DNA of 18,965 nt, from NCBI GenBank assembly GCA_017462505.1, contig JAFTQY010000067.1, forward strand, positions 1-18,965. Direction: 5' to 3'. Position numbers and translations under genes: made by a program. The notes beneath the pieces were generated by a model. It was not told the DNA's origin and searched no databases. It saw nothing but the letters and a program-made list of their open reading frames with translations. This document shows positions 14,854 to 18,965 of the stretch, one piece after another (position 1 is the stretch's first letter; each line of letters opens with the position of its first letter). The DNA comes from Clostridia bacterium (GTDB lineage: Bacteria > Bacillota_A > Clostridia > Christensenellales > Borkfalkiaceae).

Positions 14854-15921
14854 TTATTCGTTGCAAAGCCTTGCAAGCAGAATTTTTTCCGATTTTGCCG
14901 CGCCCGACGGATATTCGTTGCCCGCGGCAAGGGTCGCCTGTTCTTTCAAAACGGTAATTCCCTCTTGATTGCCCGCCGCGATCGCATAGGCAAGCAACGC
15001 ACGCTTTGCCCGCGCCGTATTTTCTTGCAGGCTTTGCGAACAAAGCCTTGCGCTCTCTTCCGCGTTTTCAATATCCCCGTTTATTGCGTGCATATACGTC
15101 AATTCCACGGCAATTTGCAGGATTTGCTCCTGCGGCAAATATTCCTGCGAAAGCGCAAGACGGTTCAAGCAATCCGCCGCGCGGTCGTATTCCCCCTTTT
15201 CGAGATGATAGCGATAGCGCAAATCGAGCATTACCGCATACAAAGGCTCGTCCTCCGCAAGCTGCGGCAGGTCGTAATACAAGCTTTCGTTCAGTTCGCC
15301 AAAGCTTTTCCCTGCGTATATATTGCCTTGAATTTCCATCGCGGCAAGCATATTCCTTTCCGCAGGCTCTCCCTTTTTGATACCGACAAAAACGAGCATA
15401 TCCGTTTTCCCGCCCGCGTATTCCAAGGATAAAACGTTGAGCAAAAACAGATACGCCGTGTACGGGAGCGCGCCCCACAGGGCAAACTGCGTGTTCGCTA
15501 AATAGGTACAAAGGAGCGCGATAACGACCAACGCCAACAAAACTACGCCGCTGACCGCCAACCCGCCGAGGGTGTATTTTGCGGCGCGTTTTTGCATATT
15601 GCCCCCCGTTTTGGGGATTACCTGCGTTTCGTCCGCCGCAAAGGGCGAAACCAAACGAAAGGATTTTTTACCCTGCACGCGCATAAGCTTAAAGCAGAAA
15701 CATTTAACGAGCACGATTTCCATGTTCACCGACCAAGCGGCAAACACGTGCCCAACTTCATGAAAAATCGGCGCAAAAACAACGGACAAAGCCATGCCGA
15801 CCAAGCACCAAACCAAATCCGCCGTCGCACCTTTCCACGCAAAGAAAAAGACCAGCGCAAGCCCTGCCAAAAGCAGCAGCGTTTGCACCGCGGCGTAAAT
15901 TGTCGCTATCCGTCTTTTCAT
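14854..15921 (-). CDS. Membrane protein with M50-like HExxH zinc metalloprotease motif and helical C-terminal domain
   Basis: 355 residues. Residues 1-30 and 33-60 are hydrophobic, and HEVGH (54-58) lies in the second segment (APIFHEVGHVFAAW), the arrangement of site-2-protease/SpoIVFB-type peptidases. Two more membrane segments follow (about 116-140 and 147-175). LLNVLSLEYAGGKTDML (160-176) sits where the family's NxxPxxxxDG motif would be; Asp174 may be the third zinc ligand, but the Pro and Gly are missing. The last 170 residues are soluble and helical with TPR-like phrases (YRYHLEKGEYDRAADCLNRL). AAGGGAAC precedes the ATG. It lies 23 nt after ppx and 66 nt before malQ. A role in intramembrane proteolysis is possible; substrate unknown. 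Confidence 0.72.
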   Translation of the reverse strand: MKRRIATIYAAVQTLLLLAGLALVFFFAWKGATADLVWCLVGMALSVVFAPIFHEVGHVFAAWSVNMEIVLVKCFCFKLMRVQGKKSFRLVSPFAADETQVIPKTGGNMQKRAAKYTLGGLAVSGVVLLALVVIALLCTYLANTQFALWGALPYTAYLFLLNVLSLEYAGGKTDMLVFVGIKKGEPAERNMLAAMEIQGNIYAGKSFGELNESLYYDLPQLAEDEPLYAVMLDLRYRYHLEKGEYDRAADCLNRLALSQEYLPQEQILQIAVELTYMHAINGDIENAEESARLCSQSLQENTARAKRALLAYAIAAGNQEGITVLKEQATLAAGNEYPSGAAKSEKILLARLCNE

Positions 15922-15943
15922 ACCGTCCGTTCCCTTTTGCTTT

Positions 15944-16810
15944 TTATTTCATCAAGCCGCGTTTGATCGCGTACCCTTCCAAATTATCCCGATCGCTGAC
16001 CGTCAATTCCAAAAATCCAAGCTCTTCCATCAACGTCGCCAACAGCACCGCGCCGCCTGCGAGCACGTCCGCGCGCCCCTTGGGCATACACGGCAACGCC
16101 GCGATCTCGTCCACCGACATCGCCGACAGCTTGTCCGCAAGCGCTTTTAATTCCCCGACGGGGATTTTCGTACCCGTAATTTTTGCCGAATCGTAGGTTT
16201 GTAAACCCAAATACTGCGCCGCAAGGGTCGTCGCCGTACCGCCGATCCCGCAAAACAGCTCGGTTGCGGGTATTTTTCCGTACTCGCTCGCCGCTTGCTT
16301 TGCCGCCCGTTTTATCTCGTCCACGTTTCTACCGTAGCGGTCTTTTAACCGCACCACACCGATATCCAGGCTCTTTTTATATGCGAGCTTGCCGCCCGAT
16401 TTTACCACGATCTCCGTGCTTGCGCCGCCGATATCGATCACGCCGCCGTCGCCGTTCCCAAGCGCGCCCAAAATACCAAGCTCCGCCTCTTCTTCCCCGG
16501 AAACGACCTCGATTTCCAACCCGCAAAGCTGTTTGACTCTGTCCAAAAATTCCGCGCGGTTTTCCGCAGAGCGCACAGCCGCCGTTGCAAAGGCGAACAC
16601 CTGTTCCGCGCCGTCTAATAACCCCTTTTGATAAAAATCGGCAACCGCCTGCGCCGTCCGATCGATCGCGGCGGGCAACAGAGTCGGCGCGTTTGCTAAG
16701 CCCTCGCCCAGCCTCGTCGTATTTAAGCTCTTATATAAAACTTTTCCGTCCGCCACGAACATGAGGCGAACGGAATTCGAGCCGATGTCAATCACGGCAA
16801 AATTTTTCAT
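15944..16810 (-). CDS. Ppx/GppA-family phosphatase, short form
   Basis: Cytoplasmic phosphohydrolase of the ASKHA superfamily, 288 residues, acting on polyphosphate and/or pppGpp (family knowledge; substrate not resolved). Motifs: phosphate-1 AVIDIGSNSVRL (5-16), RLGEGL, FATAAVRSAENR, the catalytic Glu region VVSGEEEAELG, phosphate-2 GVIDIGGASTEIVV, and GIGGTATTLAA. The C-terminus SDRDNLEGYAIKRG is typical of short bacterial members that lack the extra HD-like domains of E. coli Ppx. The start codon directly follows the divIC stop codon; AGAAGG lies about 10 nt upstream. It belongs to the ttcA-yabPQ-divIC-ppx run. Confidence 0.93.
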   Translation of the reverse strand: MKNFAVIDIGSNSVRLMFVADGKVLYKSLNTTRLGEGLANAPTLLPAAIDRTAQAVADFYQKGLLDGAEQVFAFATAAVRSAENRAEFLDRVKQLCGLEIEVVSGEEEAELGILGALGNGDGGVIDIGGASTEIVVKSGGKLAYKKSLDIGVVRLKDRYGRNVDEIKRAAKQAASEYGKIPATELFCGIGGTATTLAAQYLGLQTYDSAKITGTKIPVGELKALADKLSAMSVDEIAALPCMPKGRADVLAGGAVLLATLMEELGFLELTVSDRDNLEGYAIKRGLMK

Positions 16811-17071
16811 TTATTTTTTACCTTCTAATTCGATCAATCTCTGATACAAGATCTGCAAGCCTGCCTCGGTCTTGTAATAGGCAAGCGTGCCCTTTTGCGT
16901 TTCCAAAATTTGCTCCTGACGGGCAATTTCCGCACGCGTTTGGTCGATTTTTTTATTCAAGCTTGCAATCGTGATCCATTGATAAATGACAAAGGTCAGC
17001 AAAAACACAAGCAACGTCGTTACCGCCGCGGTACACGCCGTTATAATTTTTCTCATTTTGTCTTGCGTCAT
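16811..17071 (-). CDS. divIC: DivIC/FtsB-like septum formation initiator
   Basis: Small bitopic membrane protein of 86 residues. A short cytoplasmic N-terminus (MTQDKMRK) is followed by one membrane span (about 9-33, VTTLLVFLLTFVIYQWITI) and an extracytoplasmic coiled coil (LNKKIDQTRAEIARQEQILE), then a segment ending EAGLQILYQRLIELEGKK that corresponds to the DivIC/FtsB tail after the helix. DivIC acts in the divisome with FtsL and DivIB. GGGGGAT precedes the ATG, which overlaps the yabQ stop as ATGA. The order yabP-yabQ-divIC is the one known in Bacillus and Clostridia, which supports the call despite low sequence conservation. Confidence 0.88.
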   Translation of the reverse strand: MTQDKMRKIITACTAAVTTLLVFLLTFVIYQWITIASLNKKIDQTRAEIARQEQILETQKGTLAYYKTEAGLQILYQRLIELEGKK

Positions 17072-17448
17072 ATCTTATCCCCCGTTTTTGAGAGCTTTTT
17101 CTTCGTTTTGACCTTTTTTGCCACTTTGATTGCTTTATTATAGCATACTTTTTGTAAAAATGCAACTATTCTTCGCAAAGTTTTCAAATATATTATCCAG
17201 CCGAGCCCGTAACCTATCCACATATAAAAGCGCAGATTTGGAAAACGGAAACGGTACGCCGCATAAATACAAAGCCCCGCAAAGCAGACGAAAAAAGCCG
17301 CGTCTAGTATTATACCGATGATTTTATTCTTGCCTCTTCCGCAACCGAACGCCGCGCGAAAGAGTACAAAAACCTCGTACAGCAAGCCGCCGATAAAGCC
17401 CACGGCAAGACAAATGCAAAATACGCCAAGCTGTCCCTTGCTGTCCAT
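17068..17448 (-). CDS. yabQ: Sporulation membrane protein YabQ
   Basis: Membrane protein of 126 residues with about four hydrophobic segments (LGVFCICLAVGFIGGLLYEVF; IIGIILDAAFFVCFAGLCI; FYMWIGYGLGWIIYL) and a Lys-rich C-terminus. GGLLYEVFVLFRAAF and the GYGLGWIIYL segment are characteristic of the YabQ family, which is required for spore cortex formation in B. subtilis. The start overlaps the yabP stop (TAATG) and the stop overlaps divIC (ATGA), so the three are translationally linked. Family assignment relies on both sequence pattern and gene order. Confidence 0.88.
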   Translation of the reverse strand: MDSKGQLGVFCICLAVGFIGGLLYEVFVLFRAAFGCGRGKNKIIGIILDAAFFVCFAGLCIYAAYRFRFPNLRFYMWIGYGLGWIIYLKTLRRIVAFLQKVCYNKAIKVAKKVKTKKKLSKTGDKI

Positions 17449-17708
17449 TATTTAAAAATTCTCGCCGCAAAGCCCTTGCCGCCGTACTGCACGCCCGTCA
17501 GCGTGCCCTCCGCCGTAAACGAGCCGCTCGATTTGGAAAAACCCGTAATTTTCAACCCTGACCCGATGATATTGAGCCGTTCGCCGCCCACAAGGGACAA
17601 CACGATTTTGACCTCCGAAAAGGCTACTACGCTTTCCACGGCGCTGACGGATAAAAACTTCCTTTGTTCGATCGATAACGTATGTTTTGCACTCTGATTT
17701 TCTTGCAT
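17448..17708 (-). CDS. yabP: Sporulation protein YabP
   Basis: 86-residue protein of the YabP/YqfC family, which act in the forespore/mother-cell membrane during spore coat and cortex assembly. The pattern LSIEQRKFLSVSAVESVVAF followed by an INIIGSGLKITGF-like segment (here LNIIGSGLKITGFSK) and the Gly-rich end matches YabP. No membrane span or signal is visible. An AGGA 6 nt before the ATG supports the start. It lies 28 nt after the ttcA stop and overlaps yabQ. In B. subtilis the equivalent gene is under sigma-E; here the immediate gap is too short to hold an obvious promoter. Confidence 0.9.
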   Translation of the reverse strand: MQENQSAKHTLSIEQRKFLSVSAVESVVAFSEVKIVLSLVGGERLNIIGSGLKITGFSKSSGSFTAEGTLTGVQYGGKGFAARIFK

Positions 17709-17736
17709 GGTCTATCCTATGACAGAAAATCCCCGT

Positions 17737-18585
17737 TTATGCCTCGCCATCAAATCTTTCCAAAAAAGAATGCTTTACGCCGTCCGTTTTATATTCGGCA
17801 AGCGTGTCGAGCTGTACGTTGTGAATACTCTGAAAAATGTTGTTTTCGACGTTGGGGTTTTCTTTTTTCAGTTCCGCGATCAAGACTTTCACCCTGCGCC
17901 GCGCGGAAAAGGTATCCTCGTCCCCGCCCGTCAAATTTTGCGTAAACTTACAAGCGCACGCGATAAAATCCAAGCCGTTGTGTTCTTTCCAACGTAAAAT
18001 ATCGTTTTCCAAAATACAATACATCGGGCGGATCAGCTCCATACCCTCGAAATTCGTGCTTTTGATGCGCGGCAACATACCCTGTATCTGCCCACCGTAG
18101 AGCATGCCCATCACCGTCGTTTCGATCACATCGCTCTTATGATGCCCCAGCGCGATCTTATTACAGCCAAGCTCCTTTGCCTTTGCGTATAAATGTCCGC
18201 GGCGCATGCGCGCGCAAAGATAGCAAGGATTGTCCGCATTTGCCGCGTCCGCCGCGGCGAACACTTCGCTTTCAAACACCGTGATCGGCACGTTTAAAAG
18301 CCGTGCGTTCTCTTCGATCTTTTTGCGGTTTTCTTCATTATAGCCGGGGTCCATGACCAAAAACGTCAGCTCGAACGGAACGTCGCTGTGCCGTTGCAAT
18401 TCCTGCATTAGCTTGGCAAGCAACATACTGTCTTTCCCGCCCGAAATGCAAACGGCGATCTTATCCCCCGCCTGTATCAGAGCGTACTTTTTCACCGCCA
18501 GAACAAAGGGCGACCATATCGTTTTGCGGTAGGTCGTGATAATAGACCGCTCGATCTGTTGATATTTTTCCAAACTCTTCGCCAT
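17737..18585 (-). CDS. ttcA: TtcA-family tRNA 2-thiolation protein (PP-loop ATPase)
   Basis: 282-residue adenylating sulfurtransferase-type enzyme that thiolates a cytidine or uridine in tRNA, typically with an iron-sulfur cluster. Motifs: PP-loop CISGGKDS (46-53), LGHHKSD (146-152) and the CxxC pair PCYLCARMRRG (Cys121, Cys124), with a further ACACKF Cys pair (210, 212) near the C-terminus. These fit the TtcA/TtuA superfamily; the exact modified base cannot be set from sequence. GAGGACG lies close to the ATG. The gene heads the run leading into yabP, with two vegetative promoters upstream, so housekeeping tRNA modification and sporulation/division genes share a transcript start (inference). 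Length is usual for the family. Confidence 0.85.
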   Translation of the reverse strand: MAKSLEKYQQIERSIITTYRKTIWSPFVLAVKKYALIQAGDKIAVCISGGKDSMLLAKLMQELQRHSDVPFELTFLVMDPGYNEENRKKIEENARLLNVPITVFESEVFAAADAANADNPCYLCARMRRGHLYAKAKELGCNKIALGHHKSDVIETTVMGMLYGGQIQGMLPRIKSTNFEGMELIRPMYCILENDILRWKEHNGLDFIACACKFTQNLTGGDEDTFSARRRVKVLIAELKKENPNVENNIFQSIHNVQLDTLAEYKTDGVKHSFLERFDGEA

Positions 18586-18610
18586 AACGTCCTCGCGTGA
18601 TTTTTTTGCT

Positions 18611-18639
18611 ATTATAACAAATTCCGCCTATCCCGTCAA
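18611..18639 (-). promoter_or_regulatory. Proximal promoter of the ttcA operon
   Basis: On the minus strand TTGACG (18639-18634), a 17-bp spacer and TATAAT (18616-18611): five of six and six of six consensus matches. Transcription would begin about 20 nt before the ttcA ATG. Confidence 0.85.
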
Positions 18640-18716
18640 GGTTTTTTTGTAAATTATCAACAATTTCCCGCCTTTTGCCCCACCGCGCGCCCGCTCGGTT
18701 TTCAAAGTTCTACCTA

Positions 18717-18745
18717 AGTATACCACAAATTTTTCCAAATTGCAA
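18717..18745 (-). promoter_or_regulatory. Distal promoter of the ttcA operon
   Basis: On the minus strand TTGCAA (18745-18740), 17 bp, TATACT (18722-18717). It is 106 bp upstream of the proximal promoter and would give a leader of about 125 nt containing a GC-rich stretch (18670-18698). Confidence 0.65.
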
Positions 18746-18783
18746 GAACTTTACGAACATTTGGTTGTTTGTTTTCTATAAAA

Positions 18784-18811
18784 AATTGTCGCCCGTTTCC
18801 AAGCGACAATT
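18784..18811 (-). terminator. Intrinsic terminator for a minus-strand transcript from beyond the right edge
   Basis: AATTGTCGC and GCGACAATT form a perfect 9-bp stem with a 10-nt loop, followed on the minus strand by six T. No gene in the window reads into it, so it must serve a transcript starting to the right of the window. Confidence 0.65.
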
Positions 18812-18845
18812 GTTCTTGTATACTAAATAGCGGTATTTCGCTGAA

Positions 18846-18868
18846 AACCACGCGATAGTCGCGTGGTT
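18846..18868. repeat. Perfect 10-bp hairpin in a repeat-like block
   Basis: AACCACGCGA and TCGCGTGGTT with the 3-nt loop TAG. On the minus strand it is followed by TTTT; on the plus strand it is followed by a GGAGG ribosome-like site. It may belong to a REP-like or mobile-element end. Confidence 0.6.
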
Positions 18869-18884
18869 CGGTGGAGGTTTACCG

Positions 18885-18938
18885 ATGAGCAGAAAAGTCA
18901 TTCTGAGCGAAGCGAAGAATCTCATAGTGAATAAATAA
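18885..18938 (+). CDS. 17-codon ORF with strong ribosome site, overlapping a repeat sequence
   Basis: ATG at 18885 is preceded by GGAGG at 18873-18877 with 7-nt spacing, which is ideal. The peptide is MSRKVILSEAKNLIVNK, then TAA. VILSEAKNL is the translation of a short sequence (18897-18923) that I recall as a recurrent intergenic repeat in many bacterial genomes. The ORF could be a leader peptide for a gene just outside the window, because AGAAGGA (another ribosome-site-like string) is the last thing in the window, or simply a repeat that happens to read open. No function is assigned. Confidence 0.3.
   Translation: MSRKVILSEAKNLIVNK
18897..18923. repeat. Short dispersed-repeat-type sequence
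   Basis: The 27-base string starts GTCATTCTGAGCGAAG and ends GAAGAATCTC, containing the doubled GAGCGAA/GCGAAGAA motif. I recognise it from general knowledge as a repeat found between genes in diverse bacteria. Only one copy is in this window, so its repeat nature is not shown here. Confidence 0.5.
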
Positions 18939-18965
18939 TAGTGAAAATAAAGAAAAGTAGAAGGA

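Larger units (their letters stand above)
18586..18965. other. 380-bp noncoding region at the right end
   Basis: It contains, from left to right, the two ttcA promoters, a GC-rich leader stretch, a minus-strand terminator, the hairpin, the 17-codon ORF and the repeat. The last 40 bases hold two near copies of ATAGTGAAWAAA (18924-18950) and end in AGAAGGA. No larger gene is visible. Confidence 0.7.

Noticed and set aside
14200..15432. 410-codon plus-strand open frame opposite malQ and the M50-like gene
   Set aside because: It spans two real minus-strand genes with clear motifs, has biased composition and no recognisable domain.
17709..17740. Sigma-E-like promoter before yabP (GCATAA, then CATAGGAT)
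   Set aside because: The predicted start would fall at or beyond the yabP ATG and leave no ribosome site, and the -10 match is only partial.
18812..18845. Plus-strand promoter with TATACT at 18817-18822
   Set aside because: No acceptable -35 at 16-18 bp upstream; the region is taken up by a terminator hairpin.

Overview
The window looks like chromosomal DNA from an endospore-forming member of the Firmicutes (class Clostridia, probably a gut or other anaerobic lineage). The reasons are yabP-yabQ-divIC sporulation/division genes, consensus TTGACA-N17-TATAAT promoters, GGAGG-type ribosome sites, Gram-positive lipoprotein binding proteins, a BspA-type leucine-rich-repeat lipoprotein and an oxygen-sensitive glycyl radical enzyme with its activase. 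Base composition is moderate by eye. I cannot place it to genus. Layout, left to right. (1) Bases 1-4164, minus strand: the 5' end of rpsL (S12) with its own promoter and structured leader, a Ser/Glu-repeat plus BspA-LRR lipoprotein, and valS. (2) 4165-6966: valS and an NMT1/SsuA-type ABC importer operon (binding protein, ATPase, permease) diverge from promoters whose -35 hexamers overlap. The importer operon ends in a terminator shared with the convergent genes. (3) 6965-9501: a damaged-looking glycyl-radical locus. An apparently complete activase is translationally coupled to a 320-residue protein that is only the C-terminal part of a pyruvate-formate-lyase-family enzyme, and an AraC-type regulator facing it is split by a frameshift. 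(4) 9502-14853, minus strand: a maltodextrin-type module with malQ (4-alpha-glucanotransferase), binding protein, MalF-like and MalG-like permeases. The ATPase is not in the window. A candidate CcpA cre box lies before malQ and an intrinsic terminator separates malQ from the transporter genes. (5) 14854-18585, minus strand: a tight run of a TtcA-family tRNA thiolase, yabP, yabQ, divIC-like, a short Ppx/GppA phosphatase and an M50-like membrane metalloprotease with a helical C-terminal domain, apparently driven by two tandem promoters. (6) 18586-18965: noncoding, holding those promoters, a minus-strand terminator for something beyond the window, and a repeat-like block with a perfect hairpin and a 17-codon ORF carrying a strong ribosome site. 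I see no complete, clearly new multi-gene system. The most interesting items are the truncated glycyl radical enzyme locus with the broken regulator, the repeat/hairpin/mini-ORF block at the right end, the M50-helical protein of unknown role, the near-identical 16-bp direct repeats hugging the LRR lipoprotein gene, and the overlapping regulatory signals at the rpsL and valS/ABC promoters. No tRNA, rRNA or CRISPR array was recognised.
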